A stretch of DNA of 64,000 bases from Desulfocapsa sp. (GCA_029935315.1 JAOZKN010000002.1:18284-82283), one strand, 5' to 3'. Numbered from the stretch's first letter, positions 1 to 11,018 are shown. Notes: generated by a model from the letters alone, not told the origin. A program made the numbers and translations.

Positions 1-542
1 TTCGTGGTGTAAAAGGTGCCAGTCAGGGGATGGATAGAACTGCTGCTGACAACATGGGTATGCTTGCCACAGTTATAAACTCACTGGCACTGCAGGACGC
101 CCTTGAACGAGCAGGCGTTGTAACCAGGGTGATGTCCGCTATCCCCATGCGTCTCGTTTGTGAACCGTATATCAGGCGCCGTGCAACTAGGCATCTTGAA
201 AAAGGAAGGGCTGTTATCTTTGCTGCAGGGACTGGTAATCCCTATTTTACCACTGATTCTGCCGGTGTTCTTCGTGCTCTTGAGATCGATGCGGATATCA
301 TTATCAAGGCGACTAAGGTTGATGGCGTTTATGATAAAGACCCCGTTCAGCATAGTGATGCGGTGAAGTATGAAACACTGAGCTATGACGATGTCCTGAC
401 AAAGAATTTGCGTGTTATGGACGCTGCAGGTATCGCTCTCGCCAAGGAAGACGCTAAACCCATAATGGTACTCAATATGACCACCTCAGGAAATATCAAA
501 AAAGCGGTTAAGGGTGAGAAAGTAGGGACTGTTATTCGCTAG
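1..542 (+). CDS. pyrH: Uridylate kinase (UMP kinase), 5' end cut by window
   Basis: Phosphorylates UMP to UDP in cytosolic pyrimidine nucleotide synthesis. The reading frame is open from the first complete codon at position 3, so the gene begins before the window; about 180 C-terminal residues are visible. The segment around [18 protein letters not shown] and the stretch [16 protein letters not shown] match the bacterial PyrH amino-acid-kinase fold, and the [19 protein letters not shown] region is the characteristic nucleotide-binding part. frr follows after 60 bases, the usual bacterial order (often tsf-pyrH-frr). The ATG at 30 is internal, not the start. Confidence 0.96.
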   Translation, partial: RGVKGASQGMDRTAADNMGMLATVINSLALQDALERAGVVTRVMSAIPMRLVCEPYIRRRATRHLEKGRAVIFAAGTGNPYFTTDSAGVLRALEIDADIIIKATKVDGVYDKDPVQHSDAVKYETLSYDDVLTKNLRVMDAAGIALAKEDAKPIMVLNMTTSGNIKKAVKGEKVGTVIR

Positions 543-602
543 CCGCAGTAAGCGCTGGAGGATATTGTTACGGACCATAGAAGCATCTAAGGAGACTTGA
601 AG

Positions 603-1157
603 ATGAGTGAAGTGATTACAGAGTTATCGGGCAAAATGCAGAAGAGCGTGGAAACCTTTAAAGGGGAACTCTCTAAAGTTCGAACCGGCAGAGCCTCCGT
701 GTCCCTTCTTGATGGAATATCCGTAGATGCCTATGGTTCGATGTTGCCTATGAATCAGGTTGCTACTGTTACTATCCCCGAGAGTCGAATGATTGCCGTT
801 CAGCCTTGGGATCCTCAGATGATTCCAGCCATTGAGAAGGCAATTTTGAAATCCAATATCGGCCTTGCACCAGCCAATGATGGAAAAGTTATACGTCTGA
901 ATATTCCCCAACTCACCGAAGAGCGAAGAAAAGAACTCGTTAAACAGGTACGTAAGGTATCAGAGGAATTCAAGGTTGCCATTCGTAATATTCGTCGTGA
1001 AGCCATAGATATTTTGAAGAAACAGAAAAAAGATAAGGAAATCTCTGAAGATGATCTGTTTAAACTTCAGGATGACGCCCAGGCTGAGACAGATAAGTAT
1101 GTAAAAGAGATTGATACGGTTACAGATCATAAAGAAGTAGAGATGATGGAAGTGTAA
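603..1157 (+). CDS. frr: Ribosome recycling factor
   Basis: Splits post-termination ribosomes together with EF-G. The product is 184 residues, the normal length for the family, with the typical C-terminal block RNIRREAIDILKKQKKDKE. I start it at the ATG at 603 because an AAGGAG ribosome-binding site lies 8 bases upstream (589-594); an in-frame TTG at 597 would sit on top of it. It lies between pyrH and uppS in what looks like one transcription unit. Confidence 0.97.
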   Translation: MSEVITELSGKMQKSVETFKGELSKVRTGRASVSLLDGISVDAYGSMLPMNQVATVTIPESRMIAVQPWDPQMIPAIEKAILKSNIGLAPANDGKVIRLNIPQLTEERRKELVKQVRKVSEEFKVAIRNIRREAIDILKKQKKDKEISEDDLFKLQDDAQAETDKYVKEIDTVTDHKEVEMMEV

Positions 1158-1228
1158 CGCCGTTGTAAAACTTTTTACGCTCTTTTTGGGATGTTGTTGT
1201 AATATTTTCATCACCACTATTCTTGATT

Positions 1229-1975
1229 ATGCCAATTCCAGACTCAATTGACCCAGATCGTATTCCCCGTCATGTTGCCATTATTATGGATGGCAATGGC
1301 CGCTGGGCCAAACAGCAGGGGAAGCCTCGTCTGTATGGCCATGGTGTAGGAGTCGTTTCAGTTCAGGAAATTGTTGAGTGTGCCACTGAATGGGGTGTTG
1401 AGGTGCTGACCTTGTATGCCTTCTCTACTGAGAACTGGAAACGACCTGTCGATGAAGTTGGCGGGCTTATGGGCCTGCTCAAGAACTACCTTCTCAAAGA
1501 ATTGGCCAAAATGGTGAAGAACTCCATTCGTCTCACCTGTATTGGTGACATTGCAAAACTTCCGGGAGACGTTCGCCAGGTCCTTGAGGATACCATGCGT
1601 GAAACTGCTGCAAATAGTCGGCTGACCCTCAATCTGGCTCTCAGTTATGGCGGTCGGGCAGAGCTGATTCAGGCTATTCGAAAAATAGCAGAGGATGTCA
1701 GCAAGGGCGTCCTTGATGTCTCTGCCATCGATGAAAGGCTTATTGATTCACATTTGTACACAGCGGAGCTACCCGATCCTGATCTTCTTATTCGCACTGG
1801 TGGTGAAGCGCGTTTGTCGAACTTTCTTCTCTGGCAGGCATCCTATGCAGAGATCTACTTTACCGATACCATGTGGCCTGATTTTCGTGAACAGGCTTTT
1901 GCCAGTGCCATTGATGAATTTCAGGGGCGGGAAAGACGTTTTGGTAAAACCAGTGCTCAGGTAGAAGGCGGATAA
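1229..1975 (+). CDS. uppS: Isoprenyl (undecaprenyl) diphosphate synthase
   Basis: Condenses isopentenyl diphosphate onto farnesyl diphosphate to make the C55 lipid carrier for cell-wall and O-antigen synthesis. The catalytic N-terminal motif MDGNGRWAK and the C-terminal RTGGEARLSNFLLWQ block are both intact. Length is about 248 residues. The start is placed at the ATG at 1229 rather than the TTG two codons earlier. cdsA follows after only 4 bases, suggesting translational coupling. Confidence 0.97.
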   Translation: MPIPDSIDPDRIPRHVAIIMDGNGRWAKQQGKPRLYGHGVGVVSVQEIVECATEWGVEVLTLYAFSTENWKRPVDEVGGLMGLLKNYLLKELAKMVKNSIRLTCIGDIAKLPGDVRQVLEDTMRETAANSRLTLNLALSYGGRAELIQAIRKIAEDVSKGVLDVSAIDERLIDSHLYTAELPDPDLLIRTGGEARLSNFLLWQASYAEIYFTDTMWPDFREQAFASAIDEFQGRERRFGKTSAQVEGG

Positions 1976-1979
1976 ACTG

Positions 1980-2777
1980 ATGAACAGAGTTCTTCCAGGT
2001 CTTATGCTTGCAGGCTGCTGGCTTTTTCTCCTCTTGAAAGGTTCTGCAGTTTTGTTTGCTCTTGTGCTTGTTCCAGCCCTTGGCATTGGTGCATATGAGT
2101 ACGGCAGGATGTCGCTGTGCGAAGACTCTTTTCAGCAATCTGTTTTGCTTGCATTCCTGGCTATTCTCCCGTTATCTTTTCAAATATTCTCCCCCGAATT
2201 TGGGCTGGATGCTGGTTTTGTGCTTGGTTTTCTGCTCCTTGCTTTGTGGAGCCTTGCCATTTACCGTGATGGATTTGACAGCTACGGCTTCTTTACCCGA
2301 TGTACTTTTGGGCTTGTATGGATTGGTTTTATGGGGGCGCATCTCTATTTGATTCGCGTTCTCCCTGAAGGGAATGCATGGTTGTTGATCTTAACTGGTA
2401 TTACTGCAGGATCCGATTCAGGAGCCTACTATGTTGGACGCGCTTTTGGTAAACATAAGCTGAGTCCTTTGATCAGCCCTAATAAAACCATCGAGGGTGC
2501 TGTCGGTGGGATTTTCACCGGTCTGATGGTAGCAGCACTGCTTGCCTTCCTGCTCCTTGAAACGGTTCCCTGGATATTTATTCTTTTTGCAGCTTTTGTT
2601 CTCGGGATCATAGGGATATGCGGAGACCTTTGTGAATCTATTGTAAAACGAGCCACAGGTACCAAGGATTCTGGGACAATCCTCGGTGGTCATGGTGGTA
2701 TTCTTGATCGTGCTGATTCTATGCTTTTTGCCGCTCCTGTGCTTTACTATCTGTTACTCATTTTTCCCCTCACTTAG
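1980..2777 (+). CDS. cdsA: Phosphatidate cytidylyltransferase
   Basis: Integral membrane enzyme making CDP-diacylglycerol from phosphatidate and CTP, the branch point of phospholipid synthesis. The 265-residue protein is strongly hydrophobic with about seven or eight predicted membrane segments. The family signature near the C-terminus ([18 protein letters not shown], then [12 protein letters not shown]) is intact, including its metal-binding Asp residues. It starts 4 bases after uppS and ends 2 bases before dxr, so it is embedded in the isoprenoid/phospholipid operon. Confidence 0.97.
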   Translation: MNRVLPGLMLAGCWLFLLLKGSAVLFALVLVPALGIGAYEYGRMSLCEDSFQQSVLLAFLAILPLSFQIFSPEFGLDAGFVLGFLLLALWSLAIYRDGFDSYGFFTRCTFGLVWIGFMGAHLYLIRVLPEGNAWLLILTGITAGSDSGAYYVGRAFGKHKLSPLISPNKTIEGAVGGIFTGLMVAALLAFLLLETVPWIFILFAAFVLGIIGICGDLCESIVKRATGTKDSGTILGGHGGILDRADSMLFAAPVLYYLLLIFPLT

Positions 2778-2779
2778 CT

Positions 2780-3943
2780 ATGAAAACTCTCTCTCTTCTT
2801 GGCTCAACAGGCTCAATTGGTTGTAATGTGCTGGATGTCGTTCGTACTTTTCCAGATCGTTACCGGATTTGCGGCCTTGCCGCCGGACGAAATATCAGTA
2901 AGCTTTGTGAGCAGGTATTAGAGTTCAACCCCGAATGTATTTCTGTTGCAGAAGAGGAGGACGCCGAAGCACTTCGCAAAGAATTACCCGGCAAATTTCG
3001 TGATAACATTTTGTCTGGAACGGAAGGGAGCCAGGAAGTCGCCGCCTTTCATTCTGCAGACATGACAATCTCCGCCATTGTTGGAGCAGCAGGCCTTTTG
3101 CCAACCCTTGCCGCCATTGAAGCGGGTAAGGACATTGGTCTTGCCAATAAAGAAACCCTGGTTATGGCCGGGAAGCTGGTCATGGACTTATGCCGTCGCA
3201 AAAAGGTGAAATTATTGCCTGTGGACTCTGAACACAGTGCAATCTTTCAGTCCCTTGAAGCAGGACGTCGGGATGATGTTGCTAAAATTATTCTCACAGC
3301 ATCCGGTGGACCTTTCAGGCAGAAGAGCTATGAAGAGTTAACAACTGTCACTCCGTCCCAGGCTCTTGATCATCCCAACTGGGATATGGGACAGAAAATC
3401 TCCATAGATTCGGCCACCCTTATGAACAAGGGGCTTGAAGTTATAGAAGCCAAATGGCTCTTTGATATGTCCGTTGATACCATTGACGTGGTTGTTCATC
3501 CGCAGTCCATTGTCCACTCTCTTGTTGAATTTCAGGACGGATCTGTTATTGCCCAGCTTGGCATTCCTGATATGCGTATCCCCATAGCCTACGCTCTCTC
3601 CTATCCCCGGCGTCTGAAGATGGATCTTCCGGGCCTCAATCTTGCCCAGTGTTCAAATCTTGAGTTCCACGAACCTGACTATGAACGGTTTCCTGCACTC
3701 TCACTTGCCTTTACAGCCATTGAACATGGTGGGGTATTGCCGGCCGTATTAAATGCTGCCAATGAAGTTGCCGTTGCCGCATTCCTGGCCGAAGAAATTT
3801 CTTTTCTTGATATTGCCGCAACCGTGGCTAAAGTTATGGAAAAGGTTCGGGACGGCAGTGAAGATTCCATTGAAGATATTCTCCACGCCGATTCCCTCGC
3901 AAGGGAGGAGGCAATGTCAATTATTGCCGGCAGCTACTCCTAA
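2780..3943 (+). CDS. dxr: 1-deoxy-D-xylulose 5-phosphate reductoisomerase
   Basis: Second enzyme of the MEP isoprenoid pathway, converting DXP to MEP with NADPH. The N-terminal GSTGSIG nucleotide-binding motif, the [11 protein letters not shown] active-site region, the ASGGPFR loop and the [14 protein letters not shown] segment are all intact in 387 residues. It lies in the same operon as ispG, a later enzyme of this pathway, and uppS, which uses the pathway's product. Confidence 0.98.
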   Translation: MKTLSLLGSTGSIGCNVLDVVRTFPDRYRICGLAAGRNISKLCEQVLEFNPECISVAEEEDAEALRKELPGKFRDNILSGTEGSQEVAAFHSADMTISAIVGAAGLLPTLAAIEAGKDIGLANKETLVMAGKLVMDLCRRKKVKLLPVDSEHSAIFQSLEAGRRDDVAKIILTASGGPFRQKSYEELTTVTPSQALDHPNWDMGQKISIDSATLMNKGLEVIEAKWLFDMSVDTIDVVVHPQSIVHSLVEFQDGSVIAQLGIPDMRIPIAYALSYPRRLKMDLPGLNLAQCSNLEFHEPDYERFPALSLAFTAIEHGGVLPAVLNAANEVAVAAFLAEEISFLDIAATVAKVMEKVRDGSEDSIEDILHADSLAREEAMSIIAGSYS

Positions 3944-3971
3944 AATATCATGAATCGTTAAGGTTTATCCT

Positions 3972-5048
3972 ATGAATACTGTTGTTTCTTTTATCGTCGT
4001 TCTCGGTATCCTGATTTTTGTCCATGAACTTGGGCATTTTCTTTTTGCCAAACTCTTTAAGGTTCGGGTGTTGAAATTTTCTTTGGGCTTTGGCCCAAAA
4101 ATATTCAGCAAGACCGTTGGCGACACTGAATATCTTATCTCTGCCTTTCCCCTCGGCGGATATGTGAAAATGTTTGGTGAGAATCCCGATGAGCAGGAAG
4201 ATGCCAGTGGAGACCGCGAGGCCTCTTTTGCCCACAAAAAGGTCTGGCAGCGTTTTTTGATAGTTTTTGCAGGTCCTCTTTTTAACCTGCTCTTCACCCT
4301 TGGCCTCTTCTTTATGATTTTTTTGTTTGTTGGGCTACCTGATAGCCGTGATACAACACGCATCGGCCAGGTGAATGCTGATTCTCCCGCGGCCCTTGCC
4401 GGGGTACTGGTTGATGACACTATTCTTTCCATTAATGGTGAGCCTACGCAAGAGTGGATGGACGTTCTCAACCTGGTGAAAGATTCCGGTGGTAAGGAAT
4501 TGATTTTTTATGTGGCTCGCGGTAGTGAAGAAATACAGCTTCTGGTCACTCCTGAAAGACTACCGGTCAAGAATATCTTTGGCGAGGAAGTTGAAGAACG
4601 TTTTATGATCGGTATCGTCAAGGCCGAGGAACTTTTCTACGCACCCACAGGTCTCGTGGGAGCTTTTCTGGCAGCATGCTCACAGACCTGGCTCTATATC
4701 AGTCTTACCGTGCTTGGTTTTGTAAAACTTATTCAGCAGGTAGTCCCGGTTTCCGAACTGGGAGGGCCGATTCTTATTGCTCAGATAGCCGGAAAACAGA
4801 TGCAGGCAGGATGGGTAAATTATCTTTTTTTTATGGGCCTGCTCAGCGTCAACCTTGGTATCCTGAATCTTTTGCCCATTCCTGTGCTGGATGGTGGACA
4901 TCTTGTGTTTTTAAGCATAGAGGCCATCCGCCGCAAACCACTCACCGAAAAAATTCAGATAATGGCCCAGCAGTTCGGTATGGCCTTTCTGGGTGTGGCC
5001 ATGATTTTTGTTTTTTACAATGATCTGTTACGGATTTTCAGCTCGTGA
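3972..5048 (+). CDS. rseP: Site-2 intramembrane zinc metalloprotease RseP
   Basis: Inner-membrane protease that cleaves anti-sigma factors and remnant signal peptides within the membrane. Zinc motif HELGH is at residues 18-22 in the first membrane helix, one PDZ domain spans roughly residues 110-200, and the third ligand lies in the LDGGH motif near residue 300. With 358 residues it has a single PDZ domain, shorter than the two-PDZ E. coli RseP (450) but common outside gammaproteobacteria. Its stop overlaps the GTG start of tsaB. Confidence 0.95.
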   Translation: MNTVVSFIVVLGILIFVHELGHFLFAKLFKVRVLKFSLGFGPKIFSKTVGDTEYLISAFPLGGYVKMFGENPDEQEDASGDREASFAHKKVWQRFLIVFAGPLFNLLFTLGLFFMIFLFVGLPDSRDTTRIGQVNADSPAALAGVLVDDTILSINGEPTQEWMDVLNLVKDSGGKELIFYVARGSEEIQLLVTPERLPVKNIFGEEVEERFMIGIVKAEELFYAPTGLVGAFLAACSQTWLYISLTVLGFVKLIQQVVPVSELGGPILIAQIAGKQMQAGWVNYLFFMGLLSVNLGILNLLPIPVLDGGHLVFLSIEAIRRKPLTEKIQIMAQQFGMAFLGVAMIFVFYNDLLRIFSS

Positions 5049-5773
5049 GTGAGAGCGATCCCCTTATTCTTGCCGTAGATACGGCAAGTTCCTGCAGTTC
5101 GGTGGCACTTACCAGAGGTGGTGTACATGGCGGCAGCTTACTGGCAACGCTTAGCCTGAATTCGAAGGTCACCCATTCCCGCCGCCTACTCACTGGGATA
5201 GACTGGCTCTTAACAGAAAATGGAGTTGAGTTCTCAGAAATTGATGGTCTTGCAGTCGGGCTTGGCCCGGGGTCATTCACAGGGCTGCGCATAGGAATGG
5301 CCACCATGAAAGGTCTGGCCACAGCTATGGAGAAGCCCCTTCTGGGTGTTTCAACCCTTGACGGACTGGCTGTTTCCTGTTCCGGCAGTACGCCCTTGTG
5401 TGCTCTTTTGGATGCACGAAAAAAAGAGGTCTATCGCAGGTGGTATAAAAAAGACAGCAGGGGAATTTATCGAGGGAATGGTTCCATAGAAGCGCTCAGT
5501 CCCGGTGCTTTTACTGCAGAAATAACCGAACCGTGTCAACTGGTAGGGGACGGGGTTCTTGCCTGCGCTACTGCGCTGAAGGGAAGTGTTGAAGGATTGA
5601 TAGAAATGGCCCCCCTTCCCCTGCAGTATATTAATGCGTCCACCATCGCCTTTCTCTGCGCTGAACAGTTAGCAAAAAATGAAATTATGGATTTGGAATC
5701 CGCCGTCCCACTGTATGTACGAGCCTCAGACGCGGAACTCAGTTTGTTGCAGAAAGAGAAGGGTGAGCAATGA
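5045..5773 (+). CDS. tsaB: tRNA threonylcarbamoyladenosine biosynthesis protein TsaB
   Basis: ASKHA-fold partner of TsaD needed for t6A modification of ANN-decoding tRNAs. The N-terminus ILAVDTASSCSSVAL and the GLGPGSFTGLRIGMATMKGLA motif are diagnostic; length is 242 residues. The GTG start overlaps the rseP stop by 4 bases and its own stop overlaps the ispG start by 4 bases, so translation of the three is probably coupled. Confidence 0.94.
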   Translation: MSESDPLILAVDTASSCSSVALTRGGVHGGSLLATLSLNSKVTHSRRLLTGIDWLLTENGVEFSEIDGLAVGLGPGSFTGLRIGMATMKGLATAMEKPLLGVSTLDGLAVSCSGSTPLCALLDARKKEVYRRWYKKDSRGIYRGNGSIEALSPGAFTAEITEPCQLVGDGVLACATALKGSVEGLIEMAPLPLQYINASTIAFLCAEQLAKNEIMDLESAVPLYVRASDAELSLLQKEKGEQ

Positions 5774-6840
5774 TACTTAGAAAACAGACACGAACCATTC
5801 ACATAGGTAATGTTCCCATAGGTGGGAACAGCCCCATTTCTGTACAGTCCATGACCAATACGGATACAAGGGATGTGGATGCCACTCTGCAACAGATTAC
5901 TGCATTGCAGGATGCCGGTTGCGAAATTATCAGGGTGGCGGTGCTGGACCAGGAGGCCGCTCTTGCGTTGCGTCAGATACGCGAAAAAATTCTGATCCCA
6001 TTGATTGCCGATATCCACTTTGATCATCGTCTGGCAGTTGCTGCCATGGAAAATGGAGCACAGGGAATTCGTATAAATCCTGGAAATCTGGGTGGGGCAG
6101 AGAAGCTCAGTAAAGTTGTGGATGCCGCCAAGGCCCATAAGGTTCCCATTCGTGTGGGGGTCAATTCAGGATCCATTGAAAAGGATCTGTTAAAAGAGTT
6201 CGGTTATCCCAGCCAGGAGAATCCAAGGTCTTTGATTGAGAGTGCTTTAAGAAATGTTCGGCTCCTTGAAAAACAGGGATTTGAAGAAATTAAAATATCC
6301 ATCAAGTCTTCAGATACCTTGACCTGTATCAGCGGATATCAGCAACTTTCCACCCTTACAGACTATCCCCTGCATTTAGGCGTGACCGAGGCCGGTGGAT
6401 TGATAGCAGGAACTGTCAAGTCAAGTGTCGCCCTTGGTATCCTGCTCCATCAGGGGATTGGCGATACTTTTCGGATTTCCCTAACTCGTGATCCGGTGGA
6501 AGAGATCCGGGTTGGTTTTGAGCTCTTGCGTTCCTTAAAGATCAGAGAGCGAGGCCCCGAGCTTATCTCCTGTCCAACATGCGGCAGAACGCAGATTGAT
6601 CTCTTCTCCATTGCCGAGGAAGTCGAGCGCTATGTGCAGACCATGAAGAAAAAAATCAAGGTTGCTGTTATGGGTTGTGTTGTCAATGGCCCGGGAGAGG
6701 CGAAAGAGGCCGATATTGGCCTTGCCGGCGGCAATGGTGTTGGTATAATTTTTAAAAAAGGTGAGTTGTATAAGAAGGTGAAGGAAGAGGATTTACTGGA
6801 GACCTTTTTAGACGAACTTAAGAAAATGGAAGCGTTGTAG
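5770..6840 (+). CDS. ispG: 4-hydroxy-3-methylbut-2-enyl diphosphate synthase
   Basis: [4Fe-4S] enzyme of the MEP pathway that reductively opens MEcPP to HMBPP. It has 356 residues: the TIM barrel with the VQSMTNTDTRDVDAT start and the C-terminal iron-sulfur domain with cysteines in SCPTCGRTQIDL and GCVVNGPGEA. The start ATG overlaps the tsaB stop. It closes the tightly packed pyrH-to-ispG block; a repeat-containing spacer follows before proS. Confidence 0.97.
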   Translation: MILRKQTRTIHIGNVPIGGNSPISVQSMTNTDTRDVDATLQQITALQDAGCEIIRVAVLDQEAALALRQIREKILIPLIADIHFDHRLAVAAMENGAQGIRINPGNLGGAEKLSKVVDAAKAHKVPIRVGVNSGSIEKDLLKEFGYPSQENPRSLIESALRNVRLLEKQGFEEIKISIKSSDTLTCISGYQQLSTLTDYPLHLGVTEAGGLIAGTVKSSVALGILLHQGIGDTFRISLTRDPVEEIRVGFELLRSLKIRERGPELISCPTCGRTQIDLFSIAEEVERYVQTMKKKIKVAVMGCVVNGPGEAKEADIGLAGGNGVGIIFKKGELYKKVKEEDLLETFLDELKKMEAL

Positions 6841-6910
6841 GAAAGTATTTTCAGCTGTTGATTGTGTGTCAGCAGGCTAGCATGAAACATGCCATGTTTG
6901 AAATGCTTAA

Positions 6911-7055
6911 CAATGATGGACTTGTAAAAAGTAAACTCTTTGATGGCTAAGTACAAAACTTCATATTCGAGGAATATAAATTTAGTGGAATGAGGCGTAC
7001 TTAGGTACGTCGTAATGACAGTAAATTTGTAGTGACGAAGAAGATGAAGAGTTTT
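6911..7055. repeat. Dispersed palindromic repeat, copy 1 (ispG-proS spacer)
   Basis: Two long imperfect arms face each other: left from about 6954 (AAAACTTCATATTCG...) and right to about 7055 (...AAGATGAAGAGTTTT), with the best-paired core at 6978-7028 around GTACTTAGGTACGTCGTAATG. The right arm is closely matched by a second element at 52784-52890. The segment 6911-6953 (GATGGACTTGTAAAAAG) looks like the outer end of the same element. It is noncoding and lies outside any gene. Confidence 0.75.
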
Positions 7056-7113
7056 CACCCTAACTACCGGGTAATAGGACGCCATTAACAATAATTTTGA
7101 ATTGTAATTTACT

Positions 7114-8826
7114 ATGAGATACTCACAGACACTGATCCCCACCCTGAAAGAAACCCCTGCAGAGGCTGAAGTTGTAAGCCATCGTTTGTTGCTCCGTGCT
7201 GGTTTTATCCGCAAACTGACAGCGGGTATTTACACATACCTGCCCATGGGGCTTGCTGCAGTACGTAAAGTAGAACAGATAGTACGCGAAGAGATGAACC
7301 GGGCTGGAGCACAGGAGCTGCTTATGCCAATGGTGCAGCCGGCAGATCTGTGGAGTGAAACCGGACGCTATGAAAAATATGGCCCGGAATTGTTGCGTTT
7401 TCACGATCGACATGGCCGGGAATCCTGCCTGGGGCCTACACATGAAGAGGTGATTACGGATCTTGCACGACGTGAAATCAGATCCTATAGGGACCTGCCC
7501 ATAAACATGTATCAGATTCAGACTAAATTCCGTGATGAGATTCGTCCCCGTTTTGGCTTGATGCGAGGGCGGGAATTTATCATGAAGGATGCCTATTCTT
7601 TTGATGCCGATGATGACGCGGCAACGAAGTCTTATGAGATCATGTATGAGACCTACAAGAAAATATTCAGTCGATGTGGTCTTGAATTCCGACCGGTTGA
7701 AGCCGACTCCGGATCCATTGGCGGCAGTTTTTCCCACGAATTTATGGTGCTTGCCGATACCGGTGAAGATACCCTTGTGATTTGCTCATCCTGTGATTAC
7801 GCGGCAAACAGTGAAAAGGCTGCAGTTGCTGCACCTGCAGTTGATGAAAGTCCCATGCAGGATCTTGAAAAGGTCGAAACACCAGGGAAACGAAAGGTGA
7901 ATGCTGTTTGTGAATTTATGGACATCAAGGCCAGTGAGTTGGTGAAGACCATGGTCTACAAAGTAGACGGCGGAACCGTGGCAGTGCTTGTCCGTGGTGA
8001 CCGTGAAGTGCAGGAAGTCAAACTAAAGAATATCCTTGGTGTGGCCGATGTTGAGATGGCAGACGATAAGGAAGTGTATGATGCAACGGGCGTACCCACC
8101 GGTTATCTGGGACCCGTTGGTATCAAAGTGAAATTACTGGTCGATCAGGAAGTGGCAGCCATGAAGAACTTTGTGGTGGGTGCCAATGAAAAAAACTTCC
8201 ATATGAGAAATGTGAATATCGGCCGTGATTTTGAGGCTGCAGAAGTTGCAGATCTGCGCCAGATAAGTCCTGAAGATCCATGCCCCTCGTGCGGGGCGAC
8301 ATTGACCTTGAAGGAAGGCATTGAAGTTGGCCACGTGTTTAAACTTGGCACCGGATATTCCGAATCCATGAACGCCGTTTTCCAGGATGCAGATGGCCAG
8401 GATAAACATATGGTAATGGGTTGTTATGGTATCGGGGTCAGTCGAATTGTGGCAGCTGCCATTGAGCAGAATCATGATGAAAATGGAATGATCTTCCCCA
8501 TGGCCCTGGCTCCTGTGCAGGTCGTTTTGCTGAACTTGGGCTTAAAAGATGCGGAGATCACGGCAGCTGCAGAATCCCTTTATAAGGATATGCAGTCTCA
8601 AGGTGTAGAAGTCTTGTTTGACGACCGGGATGAGCGTCCGGGATTTAAATTTAAAGATGCTGATCTTCTTGGCATTCCATTACGTATCACGGTGGGCAAG
8701 CGCCTGACCAAGGATGGTGTGATAGAGCTGCGCCAGAGAAAAGATGGTACAACGGAAGAGCTTTCCCCTGAAAAAATAATTGAAAGAGTTCTTGAACTCA
8801 TTCAGACTGAAATGGGTCATGGATAA
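7114..8826 (+). CDS. proS: Prolyl-tRNA synthetase (bacterial type with editing domain)
   Basis: Charges tRNA-Pro and can hydrolyse Ala-tRNA-Pro. The 570-residue protein has class II motifs 1-3 (for example [23 protein letters not shown] and [22 protein letters not shown]), a roughly 160-residue insertion between motifs 2 and 3 that corresponds to the INS editing domain, and a C-terminal anticodon-binding domain. It overlaps the start of the downstream (p)ppGpp synthetase by 8 bases, coupling an aminoacylation gene to the stringent-response enzyme. Confidence 0.98.
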   Translation: MRYSQTLIPTLKETPAEAEVVSHRLLLRAGFIRKLTAGIYTYLPMGLAAVRKVEQIVREEMNRAGAQELLMPMVQPADLWSETGRYEKYGPELLRFHDRHGRESCLGPTHEEVITDLARREIRSYRDLPINMYQIQTKFRDEIRPRFGLMRGREFIMKDAYSFDADDDAATKSYEIMYETYKKIFSRCGLEFRPVEADSGSIGGSFSHEFMVLADTGEDTLVICSSCDYAANSEKAAVAAPAVDESPMQDLEKVETPGKRKVNAVCEFMDIKASELVKTMVYKVDGGTVAVLVRGDREVQEVKLKNILGVADVEMADDKEVYDATGVPTGYLGPVGIKVKLLVDQEVAAMKNFVVGANEKNFHMRNVNIGRDFEAAEVADLRQISPEDPCPSCGATLTLKEGIEVGHVFKLGTGYSESMNAVFQDADGQDKHMVMGCYGIGVSRIVAAAIEQNHDENGMIFPMALAPVQVVLLNLGLKDAEITAAAESLYKDMQSQGVEVLFDDRDERPGFKFKDADLLGIPLRITVGKRLTKDGVIELRQRKDGTTEELSPEKIIERVLELIQTEMGHG

Positions 8827-10990
8827 AGAACTTCTCGTCACGGTAAATCCGGAAGGTTTAAAAACCCTGACCCGGAGTTATATGCATGGGACAGACTTGC
8901 AGGCCATTGATGATGCCTGGAAGCTTGCCGTTTCTGTTCATGCTGACAAAAAACATTTCTCCGGCACCCCCTACCTGGAGCACATTTTACAGGTGGCCTC
9001 GACTCTTGCCTCCATGCATCTGGATCTCGATACCATCGTCGCCGGGCTTCTGCATGGTGTTTTGAAAGAAGGGGTAGAACTCAAAGCTTTGCGCAAAGAG
9101 TTCGGCGACAGTGTTGCCAATATTGTCAATGGCTGTACCCGTATCGCCAATGTGCATTATAATTCAAAACTGGCTCATCAGGCCGAGAACGTCCGCAAGA
9201 TGCTCCTTGCCATAGCAAGTGATGTTCGGGTTCTGCTGGTTAAACTTGCCGACAGGCTTCAGGATATGTGTGTGCTCGATACTGTTGAGCCGCTGACCAG
9301 AAAAGAAATTGCCCGTGAAACAAAAGATCTTTACTCACCCCTTGCCTCGCGTCTTGGTATTGACTGGCTCAAACGTGAGCTTGAGGATCTCTCTTTTCAG
9401 TTTCTTTATCCCGACGAATATGCAGAACTTGTTTCAAACCTGGAAAGCTCCCTTGCTGAAAGGCAACTCTACGTTGATGAAGTGATTTCCATCCTCCACG
9501 GTAAATTACAGGCAAGTAATATTGTACCCACTCGAATTATTGGTCGACCCAAACACCTCTATTCAATTTATAAAAAACTGGTAGTACAGCAGATTCCCCT
9601 GGAACGCGTGTATGACAAGGTCGCATTTCGTATCATTGTCAATACGGTGAAGGAATGCTACGAGGCCCTGGGCGTGGTGCATGCCAACTGGTCTCCGGTT
9701 CCCGGACGTATTAAGGACTTTATCTCTGTACCCAAGGCCAACAACTACCAGTCCATGCATACCACAGTGATGGGGCCAAGAGATCATTTTATTGAAATTC
9801 AGATCCGTACAGAAAATATGGATCGTATTGCTCAGGAAGGCGTTGCTGCGCATTGGGCCTATAAAGAAGGAGAGAGGGCCAGTGATAGCGATACAAGATT
9901 GTTCAAGGAGCTGAAAGAGCTTGTTAAGAATCTGCAGGAAGTTGAGGATCCAAGGGAGTTTCTGGACTCAGTTCGTGGAGAACTGTATGCCAACGCTGTG
10001 TATGCCCTGACTCCCGCAGGTGAGGTAAAAGAGCTTCCGGAAGAGGCAAGTCCCATCGATTTTGCCTATGCCATCCATACTGAGGTCGGCGATCATTGTG
10101 TGGGAGCAAAGGTAAGCGGGAAACTGGTGCCCTTAAAATACCAGATCCAGAATGGAGATATTCTGGAAATCGTCACCTCCAGAAAACAGCGTCCGCGCAG
10201 GGGCTGGCTTGAACTGGTGAAAACCAGCCGTGCCAGGTCTCGTATCCGTTCCTGGTTGCGTAAGGAAGAACGGGAGAAGGCGCTTAATCTCGGTCGCGAA
10301 ATTTGCGAGAGGGAACTGAAGAATTACGACACCACTTTGAAAAAGATGGTGAAGAGCGGGCATGTCAAACATCTGTTAAAAGACCTGCACTGCAACTCTT
10401 TAGAAGATATGCTGGCCAAGGTTGGCAGTGGTATGATCACTATTCCTCATCTTGTGAAAGTGTTGCAGCCGCCTGAGGTACAAAAAGAGAAAGATATCAC
10501 CGAGCTCAGCGGGCCGGACTCTTTTGCTGAACAAAAAACGCCACCCTCCAGTTCTTCTGGAATTGTTATCGAAGGTGTGGATGATATGCTGGTCAAGATA
10601 AGTCGCTGTTGCAATCCGGTTCCCGGAGATGCCGTTATGGGATTTATAACCAGTGGCCGTGGAATTTCCGTGCACAAAAAACAGTGTGTAAATTTACATG
10701 CCACCGATCCCAGGCGTTGGATTGATGTTGAGTGGTCCGCTGGACAGCATGGAGTCGGGCACAGGGTGGAAATACGGGTGAGTGCTGAAAATGGTAAGGG
10801 TGTTTTTGCGGCCATCAGTGCCTCAATAAGCAGTGATGATGCTAATATTGTAGAAATATCAGCACACACAACACCCACAGATACAGCGGATTTCCATATT
10901 GCTCTTGAGGTTGACAGCCTTGAACATTTACAGCAGATATTACAGCATTTACGTCAGATGAAACAGGTTATTGTGGCAAGAAGAGCCTGA
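8819..10990 (+). CDS. relA: RelA/SpoT-family (p)ppGpp synthetase with degenerate hydrolase site
   Basis: Stringent-response enzyme of 723 residues: HD domain (about 35-190), synthetase domain (about 230-350, with the [18 protein letters not shown] motif), TGS (about 395-455), zinc-finger region with an adjacent Cys pair ([10 protein letters not shown]) and C-terminal ACT domain. In the HD domain His55, His79 and Asp145 are present, but the His-Asp pair reads HG (Gly80) and the following Glu-Asp pair reads KE (83-84). In known Rel enzymes these residues are needed for ppGpp hydrolysis, so I infer a synthetase-only, RelA-like protein. Start chosen at ATG 8819; a TTG 13 codons earlier lies deep inside proS. 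Confidence 0.93.
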   Translation: MDKELLVTVNPEGLKTLTRSYMHGTDLQAIDDAWKLAVSVHADKKHFSGTPYLEHILQVASTLASMHLDLDTIVAGLLHGVLKEGVELKALRKEFGDSVANIVNGCTRIANVHYNSKLAHQAENVRKMLLAIASDVRVLLVKLADRLQDMCVLDTVEPLTRKEIARETKDLYSPLASRLGIDWLKRELEDLSFQFLYPDEYAELVSNLESSLAERQLYVDEVISILHGKLQASNIVPTRIIGRPKHLYSIYKKLVVQQIPLERVYDKVAFRIIVNTVKECYEALGVVHANWSPVPGRIKDFISVPKANNYQSMHTTVMGPRDHFIEIQIRTENMDRIAQEGVAAHWAYKEGERASDSDTRLFKELKELVKNLQEVEDPREFLDSVRGELYANAVYALTPAGEVKELPEEASPIDFAYAIHTEVGDHCVGAKVSGKLVPLKYQIQNGDILEIVTSRKQRPRRGWLELVKTSRARSRIRSWLRKEEREKALNLGREICERELKNYDTTLKKMVKSGHVKHLLKDLHCNSLEDMLAKVGSGMITIPHLVKVLQPPEVQKEKDITELSGPDSFAEQKTPPSSSSGIVIEGVDDMLVKISRCCNPVPGDAVMGFITSGRGISVHKKQCVNLHATDPRRWIDVEWSAGQHGVGHRVEIRVSAENGKGVFAAISASISSDDANIVEISAHTTPTDTADFHIALEVDSLEHLQQILQHLRQMKQVIVARRA

Positions 10991-11018
10991 TCAGGGCAGG
11001 CAGGGAGAGCTCGCAACA

